Positions 10,476 through 23,394 of a stretch of DNA of 64,000 nucleotides are shown here, piece after piece. The notes under the pieces were generated by a model, which saw only the letters and a program-made list of their open reading frames with translations, ran no database searches and had not been told where the DNA came from. Within the stretch, counting starts at the first letter, position 1. Every line of letters starts with the position of its first letter. Source of the stretch: Musa acuminata AAA Group (lineage: Eukaryota > Streptophyta > Magnoliopsida > Zingiberales > Musaceae); assembly GCF_036884655.1 (NCBI RefSeq), contig NC_088347.1, positions 19,345,001 through 19,409,000 on the forward strand. Direction: 5' to 3'. A program made the translations under genes and the position numbers.

Positions 10476-13400
10476 CTATAGCTCATCATGCTTAGAAGGT
10501 TGACTTTTGTTCAAATCTTCAAGTTTTTGTTCCAGTTCCTGCCAGAATCACCAGAATTGTATTGTTAGCTTTAAACCAATCTAGGAAGGTTCAACCTTTT
10601 TAATGGGAAAAATATGAAGTACCTTCAACTTATCTTCGAGACATAAGATAGGAGTGGAGAGAATTGCAACATACCTGACATGGAAAACATCAAATTTTAA
10701 ATAAAAGTACTGTGAGATGAGAGGGTAGCTTGATATAGAAAGATGTCATACTCGCATCGGCTTGGTTCATCCACATCAGCAAGCTCATCTTTCACACCAC
10801 ACCTAAGCCTAACCTGTTACAAGGATATCAAGGTTGAGAATCAGAAACACCCTTCTGAGAGATTATGCATGCTGACAAATCTTTCGAGCGGTACCTTTAA
10901 ACTTCTATCTGGGCCATTCCAGCATCTGTCTCCATTAGAAAATTGCATAACTCTGTAAGATTCATCAAATTTCTCCCAGTTCCTGATACAAGAGAATACT
11001 GTGAGCATACAACCTTAACAGTTGAACATCATATTGTTGAGAACTTGATGTCCACTAGACACTTGAGCTATGAATTCAATGGCAACCCCAAACTTGAAAA
11101 GAACCTATTCTAAATAACTAATAATGGCATGAAATTCTTTTCCTTTTATTTTCAAAGTTACGAATTCTGCCACAAATAATGATGAAAAACATACTGAAAG
11201 CATTAAAAGAGTAGATTTAGAAGTAAAAAATGAACACCCATGATCTTTTGCCAGAAAGGCACTCCATGGAATATGCCTACTCAACCTTCAGGTGACAACC
11301 ACACACAGGTCTCCAGAAAGATGAACAGGATCCATAATGAAAGCAAAACTTGTGCTTGAATGTCCCAACTTATCAAACATATTTTTATCATGCTATCCTC
11401 GGTTGCTCAGTGTGTGCACCTCATGTCCACAACGAGGCAAGCAGTATTTTACAAACAAAATTATTCCCTCTGATTTTAGCACATCATTCAGGTGTTCAAT
11501 CACCAAAACTATCTTATCAACAATTAAATTTCTCAACGTTGCTTAACCTTTCAAGATTCTGAAATCCAGTTAAACATACTTCAAATACAAAAATGAGAAC
11601 AGAACCAAGTCCCGAACAGGAGTTGAGAAGGCAATGGTAGTTTGGTCTAAAAACAATGAAAATAACATATTTGTTTGATGATTTCACTGCCAGTGTTAAG
11701 ACCAAGTGGCAGCAGATCAGAATACGACCGGCCACGTAGATTGGCATAATACTTCAGATGTTAAATAAAACTTAAAACCATAACGGAGTAGTCTTAAGAC
11801 CTGGATATGTAGGCTGATATAGTATTTCAGATATCAATTTTTTTGTCTTTACAAGGAAATAAAAGCTGAGCTCTTACCCAGTAAAAAAGGCCAACCTTTC
11901 TCCAAGCAAATAATACCAACTAATCAGCTAAGTGTAAGAACTTACCCTAATTGCGTAGTACTATGATCTTCAACTTGAGAAGCCTTTTTAAATGGACAGA
12001 CCTTATAAACATACCTAGCAACAAACAAGCCAAAAGCACATATTATTAAAGTAGAGAATCACAGTGCATTTAAGAACAAAGAAAAGCAAGAGGTATGTGT
12101 CTAATACATACTTGTTCTGCTTATTCTCAAAGCAACGATCATAAAATGAATAAAATTCTTTGTCTTTCCCTGGTAAGAGATGATACAAGCTTTAGCAGCT
12201 ATTTGTGGTCATTTAACTCAACCGATAGACATCAAAGAATTTTGCAGAGAGAACTGACAGTAATCCATATAGACATTACACAATAATTTATTTTGCATCT
12301 GTACAGTAAAAGAAAGAACCCAAAAAAGTTCCACCTAATGCACAATTATCAGTTTATATGCAATTTGTAAAATTAAAATGGTTGGCCCTACCAAAGAATG
12401 ATTTTCCTAGAACCTTTATATGCACCTAGTAAAGCTTCCACCATTGTATACAAATCACTAGTACCTTGAGACTGAAGAAGACAGTTAGTAACGAGGATCG
12501 TAGCATGTCGTAGAACCAAGCACAAGTTAAACATGCAGCAATAGTGAGATTTGATACAGGATGACTAAAACGGAAATGCCAACAGGAATGAAAAGTAAAA
12601 GTTTGATAATGATTTGAACATGTAGAGCTGTTGGCAGCTAAAAGCACAAAATAACAAAACCCTTAATTTTATTAGTTTCACAAGCACATGAACAACCATA
12701 TCTACTAGCAAATGATTTTTATCAGTACACAAAAATCTCATGTGGTATACTTACCAAAATCATGTTTTAGCTTTTCGGTCAGACTGGAGATTCTTGATCG
12801 CAACTTGGACAATTTTGAGTTGGCATCATTGTATTCCTTTTTAATACGAGAAGCCTCTGCAGATGTCAAAAACCAAGATGCCATGATTCTCATGCTCCTA
12901 ACAGAGCTGTAAGGAGACACATTAGCTACCTGATATATCCACAGGACTCTTGAAAAAGTTAAAAGCTTGAAGGATATTTTGAATAGTCTGTTGTATCTTG
13001 TCCACCCATGATGAGCTACCTGATGGAGTTAAATCTGCAAAAGGAAAGTGACAAACTCAACATTCCAAAACCTCACATTATCAAAACATTAACAGGTTTA
13101 AAGACAAAGCTAAATTAGGATGTGGATGAATAACTCCATTTAAACCTGATAACTCAGAACTGTAATCTTTGTCAGGGTCATAAGAGCCATCAGGTTCAAC
13201 ATGATCTTCTCCATATTCTTCATCTGCTTCATCTTCAAAGTCATCATCATCAAACTTATGTCTATCATCATCAATGTCAGAGTCATAACTTTCTTCCTCT
13301 ACACTGTCTGAAGAATCTTGATTTTGTTCATGTTGTTCATGTTCTTCCTCTTTTGCATCATCAGGTTCATTTGTTTCTTTCATGGAGTGTTCACCCGTCC

Positions 13401-16400
13401 ATCGTGATGCTACAAGCCGTCCCAACTCTTCTCTTGATAAACCATCTGCGCTCTCAGAACCCTTCTCCTGCAAGATTTTACTATGTGACATACAAGACAA
13501 TCTTGAACAAGGTTGTAATTTCGTCACATGGTAAGTAGGCATACTGTTGAGGATGCCATGAGCCAAAAAAATAGCATTAATATGTTCGCGTTTCTCTTAC
13601 ACAAAACAAACTCATGCAGTCTCTAAGCTAGAAGAGTTCAAAGCTGAAAGAACTTGAGTACATTGCCAGGTTTAGAGAAAATGTAGCACACAACCTGTCG
13701 TTATATTAGAGAATAAACTATCATCTCACTACATTTCTAAAAACATGAAATCGATCAACCTAAACATCAGCCGAAAATAAAACTCTGCTAAGCATTAAAT
13801 GACAGTAAAATAACATGCACCCATTTCTAGTAATTAAATATTTGTCTATGTTCCTGTCTTACATGTCTCCAAGACCATTAAAATGAAACTCAGTTTCCGC
13901 AATAAGGAACCATCTTTCAGCATGGTCAGCCTGAGCAATGCATATCTCAAAAATATTTCAAATTTTGGTTTCGGTTACTAGAAGAGATTCAAGTTTGGCA
14001 GCTTTTGTGATTCAGGAACTTTGCAGCAGCTTCAGATTTTCATCAGTAGCAGTTTTTATTAAAGTATATATCGCAAAAAGATATCTTTCAGTTGCTTCCA
14101 TGAAAATAGTAGGATCAGTATCTATCCAAATCAGATGTATATATGGCAGTTCTAAGTTAACTTCTTAGTTTAAGATATCATAAGTTTACAGCAAGAACTG
14201 CAATAGTTAAAAGACTCGCAGTCTTTAATATAATAGAAGCACATGTCAGGTTTTGCCATTACCATTTCTGCGGCATGATCTGAATCAATCTCCTTGGCTC
14301 CAGTTTCATAATTAGGACCAGCATTAGTTGTGGTTTTGTCTTCATATACATGCTATTTGAAGAATCCAAGAGATTATACAAAATTAATAACTTGTACAAC
14401 TTTCTATATACCAAAATCTAACCATAAGGCTGCCAGATAGAGTTACATGAGGTTGCTTCATTACCTGATCTGTAGAATGGCCTGAAGGTAACTCATCACT
14501 TGTATCATCAGAACCATGATCAGATCTGATGAAGTCATGATGATCATCAACAACCTGCTCCAATAAAAGAGAGAAAGTACATGACAATAAATCGAAAGGA
14601 AATTACTAGACAAACTAAACTAAAAATGAAAACAATATGAAAGAACTTGGAATACCTGACCCACAGTGTGATCAGCAGGAATATCAATCCCAGAATTATA
14701 CTCTTTTTCCAATTGATCTACAGATTCATGACCAATATCCATCTTATCCAGCTATAAGCAAAAGTGAGAATGTCATAAAGATACTAGTTGCCATGAATAT
14801 CATAAGAGTGACATAATCTTAATTGCTACAAAAATTGCTGGAATTGTTCCTAGTTCAGACAATGTTTTCATGAGTATAAGAATGGAAGCAAGTTATTATT
14901 GGTTTTCTAGTAAGGGTAAAACATGATGGAGACATCTGAAAAAAGAGAGAAACCAGCTTTGGACTTCTTAACCATACAAGATAAAACAGCAAACTGCTGC
15001 ATATTATATGTACTTAGATATGACTGTTAATCCAATCTTCCCCATGTTTTCTCTATTTTGACATCACTATATGGTGATTAGTATCATAATGATACTCAAA
15101 CTATAACAGTCCAGATGACACCAAGAATATCATGTAAGAAGATATGAATAATAAGCTCCTAAGGCAGCACCTAGTTCTGGCTGGTGCAAATATGGTTGAT
15201 ATTTACATCCAAGTATACTTATTTTTCTAAGAAATAAAACTTGGTGTCCAACAATTCTTGGGACCAATACATAAATCTTCATCAAATCTATTATTGATCT
15301 AAGACTTAAAACATTATGTTTCACTTTTGTCATCCAAGTCTTTTGGAATTATCTTCATGGACATGACATCCCTAACTTGAATTGCCAAGGGTCATTTATG
15401 AATTTCTTTGAACATACCCAAACCACTTCACAATACTCATCTAGTCCTTGGGTGCTGACTCCAACATAAATAAAAGCCAATTGGCATTGTTTTACTAGAG
15501 CCCACCAATTCAATTCAACATTTTAAAATACAAAACGTTATAATGAATGTGCTCATTCATTTTAACATTTCGATAATAAAGAAAAACTAGGGAAGTAGAA
15601 GGAAAGATTTTCTTTTGTGACACTAGAGGATGTGAAAGAGAGAGGAAAGGAAACACAATAATCGGAGAAACAATCAAGAAAAAGGATAACAATCAAACTC
15701 ATTTTGGCTCATGGGGATCTCATGATAAAGCCTCACATCACTTACACATACTATGGGGAAACATACTTTTATCCATTCATCTTTTAATTCATTTGTTTAC
15801 AATATCTTTTCCTGTTTTTATAAACCCTAAGCACAAAGAAGAAAAATACATAAATAAGAAAAATATAAAATTACATCTAGACAAATCAATCAAATGTTCT
15901 TTTCTTTTTCAAAGAAGATGGTATTCTGGATCTAATTTGGAAAATAATTATTTTCCTTATTGATAATATTATTAATTTATTATTAATTGATAAACTTTTG
16001 TCTACATAAAATGAGAAAAATTTTTGCATACAGATAAACAAACTTCAATCAAGACAAACTTTGATTTCTTCCATCTTTTTCTTAAATGTCTTCCTTTTTT
16101 CCATGTGATAACTTACATTTACAAAATACTCAAAGTCTCAAACTAATAAAAATATATTCAAATAATAAATATATTAAAATGATCCCACATCAAATTCAGT
16201 CTGGAATCTCTAGGAAGGAATTAATCAACCTAAATTCAAAAGCCAAAAATCGGAATCTATACAACTTTTTTTCTAATCTACTAGAAATAGGTAGTTAATT
16301 GATACACCAACCATGTCCTAGTTTAGGTCAACATAAAATGTTCCTTGTCAAACTAAATCAACCCATCCCATCTACCAATAAAATGTCCAATAACATGCCT

Positions 16401-19400
16401 AGCTTCTTCAACTATGAGCATGGTGTAGACTCAGACCATATACCATGCAAGTATTACCTATTTTGATGAAGTCAGTGTTTTTAAAAGTGTTAGGTGTCTA
16501 CCTGAGCGCCTAAATATTAAACTTTAAAAAAAAATAAGACAATATGGTTTCTACTGATGGATATCTATGCTAAACAAGTTTCTAACCAGCGCTAAACAGT
16601 TCTAACCAGTGCTAAATAGTTCTAAAGAGTGGATCAATATGGTGATAAATATTTCTAACCAATGCTAAACAAGTCTAAAGAGGGAACTGAGAATATGAGT
16701 AACTGACGACTGTGGAGAAGGATGGATGAAGGAGAGGACGGCAAAAGAAGCTATAGATGAAGGCGACAAGGACGGACGAAGCTACGGATGAAGGCGATGG
16801 CGACGGACGAAACTGCAAACGAAGGCGACAAACGGAGCTGTAGCGATGGAAAAAGGCAGTAACAGCAGACATAGGGTTTCATTTCGAGTTTGTCTCACTG
16901 TATCGGGCACGGGTTTTGTGTTAGGGTACATTAGTCGGTTCAATTAAACCAACTTGCTTGCTCAATCGAACCAGACTTGAATCTCGACCCAACTTCACTC
17001 GAGCGCTCGCTCGAGGCACGTAGGCTCAGGCAAGCGCTCGAGCGACACTTCACTGAAACGCCTCACCTGAAGGTTTTGCAAGGCGCTCAGGCCTCGCGTC
17101 ACCTCACCCAAGCGCTTAGGCGAGCGCCTTTTAAAAACACTAAATGAAGTCATATAACATATTACATATTCACTATTTAAGCTTGATTACATATTTGCTT
17201 CTTTAATTAATTTTTATTTTATCTTGATTATTTTATTATAAACTGCATAAACACCTACCTATGAGTACCTAAACCACTAGCATACAAAAACCATTTTTTG
17301 AGAATATTGTCCAATCTGAAGTGCACACAAGTACAAATGCAGTTGGAGCCTCATATGCTCTATGAGTCACCTTCGCGACCTTCATTTTGCTACCAATTTT
17401 TAAAATTACTTCAAACATTTTTGGAGGGCAAATAAGTGGTTCAGGGAACGTAAGTTTCTCTCCATTATTATCCTTTTGATCACCTAATTTAGTTCGTTGG
17501 CCATTATTGAAATGAACTTGCTATCATAAATTTATTTCACTCACCATGTTATTGAATCTCGAATTTTGATGATGAAATCAATTGATGAAGTTATGTTCTA
17601 ATAAACATTTAAGTGACGCAAGACTAACTTTGATTATGGAAAGACAAATCGATTGAAGCAGAAAAATCAGACGTTGGGCCGGAGAGCATCATGTCAGAAG
17701 ATTGGCCGACGTGCCGAAAAATAGACTTTGTGCCATGAGTTCGGGCATCGGGCCAAAAGGATCGAACATTACGCCAAGAAGATCGGATGTTGCTGGAGTT
17801 CAACATGCCGATGGATCGGGCAATACGCCGAAGGAGAGGATGATACTCCAAAGGTGAGGACGATGCGCCGGATGAACCAATGACATGCCAGACAACATAG
17901 GATTCATGTTTGTAATCGGTTGTGTCTTGATCGAAGTAGTTTAGGTCTTAATTAAGTTGGTTTTTGATGTAACCGTACTAACTCAATTAGGGACCCATTG
18001 GGCCTAAATAAAGGTTGATTTAGGCCTATTGGAATGCACATTCAGTGACCTGCAGTTGGATCAAGCGGTGGCACCACCAAACCAAGCGGTGGCACCGCTA
18101 AACCAGGCGGTGGAACCGCCTATGAGTTGGAACGTACAAAGTGTACGTTTCCGAAAAACCCGACGATGGTACCGTCAGGGTCAGTAGTGGTACTGCCAGT
18201 GCACAGGGTGGCAGGCAATGGTACCGCCCAGTACAAGCGGTGGTACGGCCAATATCCCAAAAACCCAAGGATTTAAATTTTGGCTCCATTTTTTGAAACC
18301 ATTTGGGGCCTATAAATACCTCATTCATTCTTGCTTGGGATAGCAAGAAAAGAGAGCAAAAAGGGAAAAGAATTCTTGATAAAAAAAGGTGTGTAAACTC
18401 TCTTAAAGTGTAGAGTCTCTTCCTCCTAGAGTTAGAAATCTTCTAAGGGAGGAGTGAGGTCTAAGTATAAAAGAGAGGTGTAAAGGTTTTCTCCTGAACC
18501 TGTGAAAAGGAAAAAGAGTTATAACGAGAATAATTGATTTTCACCCATTGAAAGACGATCATTAGTGAAAGCCGATAGCCTCGACAGAAGAGGAATCGAG
18601 AGTGGACGTAGGTCACGACGATCGAACCAATATAAATTCGGTGTGCATTTTCCTTTATGTTCTTCATTACTATTGCTTTCTGATTTAATTGCTTATTACA
18701 CTTACTCATACTCTAAGTCAAGCACACTTTCGATATCAGTTTTTAGCGAACGAATTTTCAAATTGCAACCTTTCGAAAGCAATTATTCAGCCCCCCCCTC
18801 CTCTTAGTGTCATTACGATCCTAACACATACTGCCCTCAGGTATTCCATGAATGCTTAAACTTTGTGGGCAAATGGTTTTAGAGTCAAAAAAGAAAATGA
18901 TAAGATAATGAGATAAGATTAATGCTGGTGCAAACTGCAAAATGCAATAATAAAGAAATTTTAAATGTCAGGTTTACCTGACTGGTCTTTTCCAACAATG
19001 TGTCATGAGTACCCTCAGAGTGATCTGATGGAGACTCCTCCAATGACTTATTTTGCTCAGTTGATTGTCTTTCAGCATCTCTTTGTTTCTTTTCTTCCAC
19101 CTTTTTCAGACGTTCTTCCTCCTCTGCCTTCTCTATTTGTTCTTTATGCTCTGTGTAGAAGGTGAAATCAAACTTGATACTAGGAACATTGCATGGTAAT
19201 CTCACATATTCTATTCATTCTTGTTAGAAAACAAAATACTGACAAGTTCCACAAATCAGTTTTGCAATATACCAATGCCTCTTATAGCATATTTTTCAGT
19301 TCAGCATATTGTCCTGATGAAGATCAAGTCAAGATAGACAATAACATTTCATCCTAAAAGAAAGATTTTAGAAGTCCTAGGAGTACTACAACCATTCCAG

Positions 19401-21486
19401 ATGGATTGTCAGTCTAGTGGTTGACATAACTCAAGTTGGTTGGTTCCAGTGGTTGCACAAAAGAAAGTGTCAACCTAGATAAATAGTTCTCAATGATAAA
19501 TTTGCAGTTAACATTCCACTCATTCTCAAAGATAAATTATTCAGTATGACCTGTCCATCATTCAAGTAAAATCAAATAGCAAAGTTTGTGTTACCTAATT
19601 ATGTATTGTTTTCTAGTGAGACAATGTGAGAGCGCCAAGCACTTAAATTTGAATCCAACAGTATCATGGAATATTAAATATTGTAATTGTTTAAACTACA
19701 CAGTAATCTTAACTTTTGAGAGATGTACAAAATCATTATAATAAGTGTCAGAACAACAATGACTGAACTTGGATGTGCCATTTTATGTATTAATGGTACT
19801 GCACCTCTGAGTTTATCAACAAGTCCTTTAAGTATCTTCTCTTCACTTTTCAGCTTCGACAATTCTTCTTCATCTTTGGCAAATGCCTGTTTTGCCTTTT
19901 CAACTTCTCGTTTCCGGATAACTAATCCATCCTGATGTGTTGCTATCTTCTTCTTCAACTTTTCACACACTGCTTTCCCAGCCTCCCAACATGTGTTTGG
20001 GCAGTTCACATTCCCTTTATATTCATCACTCCCATCACAACAATCTGCATGTAACAACATGAGCAAGTGAAGAGGCAAGAAGTTTCAAAAGTCTTCAAAT
20101 ATAAAACTTATAAATTATATGGTATTTCCATAAGAAGAGAATAGAATGAAAACCTAGAGATAGTATTATCGGACTTCATGTGCTCCTAACAATTTTACAT
20201 AGAAGACAAGGCAATTATCGACAGAGGCTATTGGAGTTATCGTATAAAATACTATTTGAAAATAAAATTCATATACACATGTTCACCTTCTTTCACTCTG
20301 TTTTCTGATCATGAATGAAAGAGAAATTATTAGGGATAAACAAAAGATCGAAAAGGAATAGATGTATAACACAGCACATTATAACTAAAATAAATTTGTT
20401 CCAAATGGTTAAAATTGCATGATAATTTACAAACATAACCAAACAAATTGACTTTCAGGTCTAACAGAACCCTGCAATAACTTAACATGTCTTCTTGGTT
20501 AACTGAACATAGTTGGAAAACAGATGAATTGATGCATAAAAGACACAACAATGAAACTCTGCATATTTCAGCCGACAAAATGTAGTACTTGACAACAAAC
20601 AAGCATATTTCAACCCCATAAACACTTGTACATAAATCCCCCTATATTCCAGAAGCTGATTCCTTCCAAAATAAGCAATCCTCAAATGTAAAAAAAAAAC
20701 AATAATAAATCTATCCCTTTTTTATTTTTTATTTGTTTTCTACAGCATCATTGCAGTCATAGCAGAAAGTTTCTGCTGGAATAGCAAAATTAGCCAAAAT
20801 CAAGAAAAGGGAAAATAGACACAGTTGTTTTCCTTCTTACCGCAAATGCCATCATTTACACGAGAAGAGTAGATCATCTGTGGAATGTGACCCGGATTCC
20901 GGCAATAGAATTTACCTTCTGGGCAGGCTGATGTTCCTGCAAGCTCCAAAACTAATACATTCAGGAAAACCGTCGAATAGAATAAGAACAAATGAACGGA
21001 AAGAAACCTGAGCTAATGCCCTGCCGACTAGAACCCTAACATACGTGCAAAATCCACAAAACAAAGGAATTTATCAGACACGAGCAAAGTAGACGAGAAA
21101 GAAACCAAAACATTTCGGCGTAGAATCACTAACCCGGTTCGTCGGTTCCATCTAGGCAGTCACAGAAATCATCATTCAGCTGCTGTTTGGTGAACTTCTT
21201 GGATCCATCCTTGCATTTAATCACGTCCGACTTGTAGAAGTTCTCATCTGACGGACCAAAGAGATCGAAAAGACGACAAGAATCTCCCAGGAACGGGAGA
21301 TCGAGGGAAAGCAAGAAAATCAGAGATCAAACAGAAAAAGAGAATCCAATGCGGTTAATAGAGATCATCACCTTCGGGGGCAATTCCAAGCAGCTCGCGG
21401 GGAGGGAGAGAAACGAGTCCGGAGATCCACGACAGGCATAGGCATGAGATCGCGAGAGACACTGGGAAGAGGAGATGGGTTCTCAT
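10476..21486 (-). CDS. PSL4: Glucosidase II beta subunit (PRKCSH-like)
   Basis: Non-catalytic subunit that retains glucosidase II in the ER and binds mannose so the enzyme can trim glucoses from N-glycans during folding. Exons: 21486-21372, 21247-21134, 20936-20841, 20044-19805, 19150-18978, 14751-14656, 14554-14465, 14352-14263, 13467-13146, 13034-12930, 12856-12755, 12169-12112, 12014-11946, 10982-10895, 10813-10752, 10674-10623, 10538-10476. They join in one frame to 644 residues; the Arabidopsis protein is about 647. Order: signal peptide (about 1-25); two Cys/Asp-rich LDL-receptor-like repeats ([22 protein letters not shown]; 40-120); charged coiled coil (130-230); acidic stretch with DSDIDDD and [18 protein letters not shown] (400-440); a second helical segment; MRH lectin domain (about 515-630) with VRLRCG and RCEY; C-terminal HDEL. 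Intron 5 (4.2 kb) carries two transposons. A CACGTG lies upstream at 21,751. Confidence 0.95.
16466..17152. mobile_element. Terminal-inverted-repeat DNA element (MITE-like) in intron 5
   Basis: Left end GTGTTTTTAAAA (from 16,475) and right end TTTTAAAAACAC (to 17,140) are perfect 12-bp inverted repeats, extendable to 13 bp with A/T. The 9-bp ATGAAGTCA stands on both sides (16,466-16,474 and 17,144-17,152), with three extra bases TAA before the right copy. The 669-bp body has no transposase, so it is non-autonomous. Its right part is dense in GCGCT and CTCGAG-like motifs; its middle has degenerate GGACGGACGAAG repeats. The duplication length fits a Mutator- or hAT-like origin; which one is undecided. 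Confidence 0.7.
17547..18826. mobile_element. Solo LTR of about 1.28 kb in intron 5
   Basis: The block starts TGTTATTGAATC and ends CGATCCTAACA, giving TGTTA/TAACA inverted ends. It contains a CCTATAAATACC TATA box near 18,310 and a run of C near the end, typical of LTR anatomy. No primer site, gag or pol flanks it, so it looks like a solo LTR left by recombination. I found no clean 5-bp target duplication (CACCA versus CATAC). Orientation is likely plus from the TATA box. It lies in the intron opposite to the host gene's sense. Confidence 0.6.
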
Positions 21487-23394
21487 CGGTCCCCCTCGAG
21501 GAGAAGCTTCGTCTCTCTTCCGCTGCGACGAGGGGAGAGAGTAGGGGAGAGATCTGCATACAAGAAGCAATTCTTCGTCTCGGGTGTGGTCGTGGCCGTC
21601 GGTTTTTCTTGATGCGGCTGATAGGGCAATTTTGTGCAGGAATGGACGGAGGAGAAGAGGAGGAGTCGGGCTCGGGAGCTGATCGGGTGCGACCCGACCC
21701 ACTTGTTCTAATTCGATTTGCCGGGTCCACACGCGAGACAATGTGTTGGGCACGTGACCGAGCCAAATCAATATAACAAGCAAAAACTTAATGGTTTAAA
21801 ATTGTTTTAAGAGATACTAAGATTAAATTAAATTTTTTATTTATAATTAATATAAATAGGTTTATTTTTGTGACAAATAATGTAATTTAACAAAATAAAA
21901 TGAAAGGATGAAGAAGTATATACGGGTTGTTGACTAATTGCGTAGTTAGTCAATTATTGCTAATTTAGACTCTTAATTCGAAGGTTGGATGGATCTATTA
22001 TTGCTAATTTAGACTCTTAATTCGAAGTTGATGAGTCATCGCATCGGATTGAATCATGACAAATGATATCGATGCCTGCACGAATCTTAAAGCGGAAGCT
22101 CTGCTGTGAGCAGCCCAGGAGCAGAGTAGTTTATATACCATGCGAACTGTACAGAATGAGAGGAAGAAATGAAGCGTGAAGGTTCGCTTGCTTCGCAGTG
22201 GTGGCATCAGATACTTAAGAACTACATGGAAACTTCATGCTCGTTGTTCCTATGGAAATGACAAACTGGATTATCTCCAGAGACTACTAATTATTGAGGA
22301 AATCTGTGTTTTGTTTAGGAACTCACTGTCAGTTCTGCTGATATGGTATGTGTTTTTGGTTCTTATGATTTCAGTAAAACAAAGTCAAGATTCTTGACAT
22401 TGGAGTTATATGTAGATACCATAAAATTCTATGTTATAGTCCTTATTAGTATGAACTTTGTTTCTCTTCCACTGGTGCCAATTTCACAGAGATTAAAGAA
22501 CACAGTTTCTTTTTCTTAGCCTACTGGTGCTTCAACTAAAGCTGCCTTTTCATTGTTCTTATTGAGCAATGAGAGTGCTTTTTGATATATTAACAAGATT
22601 AATGGATCTAATTATTGTTACATCCCTCTGAAAAGACTTTTTTTTTTTTCAGACAACTAGCAGGCATATATTTTAAACAAGTTGGTCTCCTTCATATTTG
22701 ATTTTTATTTTGTAATCTCTATGGAAAACAGAAAAAATGAAAGATAATAACAATAACAATGATGATGAGTAAAATTAATGCAGCAATTGACATACATAGA
22801 TAGCATTTCTAGCCCTGTTCTCCTTGTATATGATTGTACTGCTGTTAATACTAATAATATTTTGGATTTTTATCCACAAAAAAAAACATGATCTAATAAG
22901 CACAAAAGCCAAAGTCCAGGATGATATAATATTTTTAATCTCTGGTACCAAATGAAAACATTTGAGACAGAATGTAACATGGAAGTCCTGTCCATAATAC
23001 TATATATAGCTCCTTACTGAGCATTTGGTTCCCTAATAATACTATGAATAAATAGATATAATTATTTTCAAAAAAAGAACACACAAAAGCTAACTTTATA
23101 TTCTCAATATTAAATGATCTTAGCACAGAATGAAGAAGGAACAAGTAGATTAAACAACTCCAACAGGCACTCTATACCCTGCTAAGAATACAACAATTTC
23201 TTGTTTAGTCTCTTGATAACCATGATTCAAACAAGTGCAAAGTTACAACTTCTCTGACCAAATGTGTTTGACATCAAAAGATGCTGATAATTCAGCCTAT
23301 TGATAACTAGAACAATGAAAAAAGCTTCAAACTCTGGACATCCTCATGAATCCTCAAGGCACTCTTCCTCTCCAAACTACCAAGTGAAGTCACT
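21487..23394. other. Intergenic between glucosidase II beta and WOX
   Basis: The first 300 bp form the GC-richer promoter and 5' leader of the glucosidase II beta gene. The remainder is AT-rich with one 31-bp direct repeat and no gene I can recognise; the end next to 23,395 should hold the WOX 3' untranslated region. Confidence 0.5.
21953..22027. repeat. 31-bp exact direct repeat, 44 bp apart
   Basis: ATTATTGCTAATTTAGACTC and the 11 bases after it occur at 21,953-21,983 and again at 21,997-22,027. Confidence 0.8.

Noticed and set aside
17542..18831. Five-base target-site duplication around the solo LTR
   Set aside because: Flanks CACCA and CATAC do not match well enough, so the call rests on LTR anatomy only.
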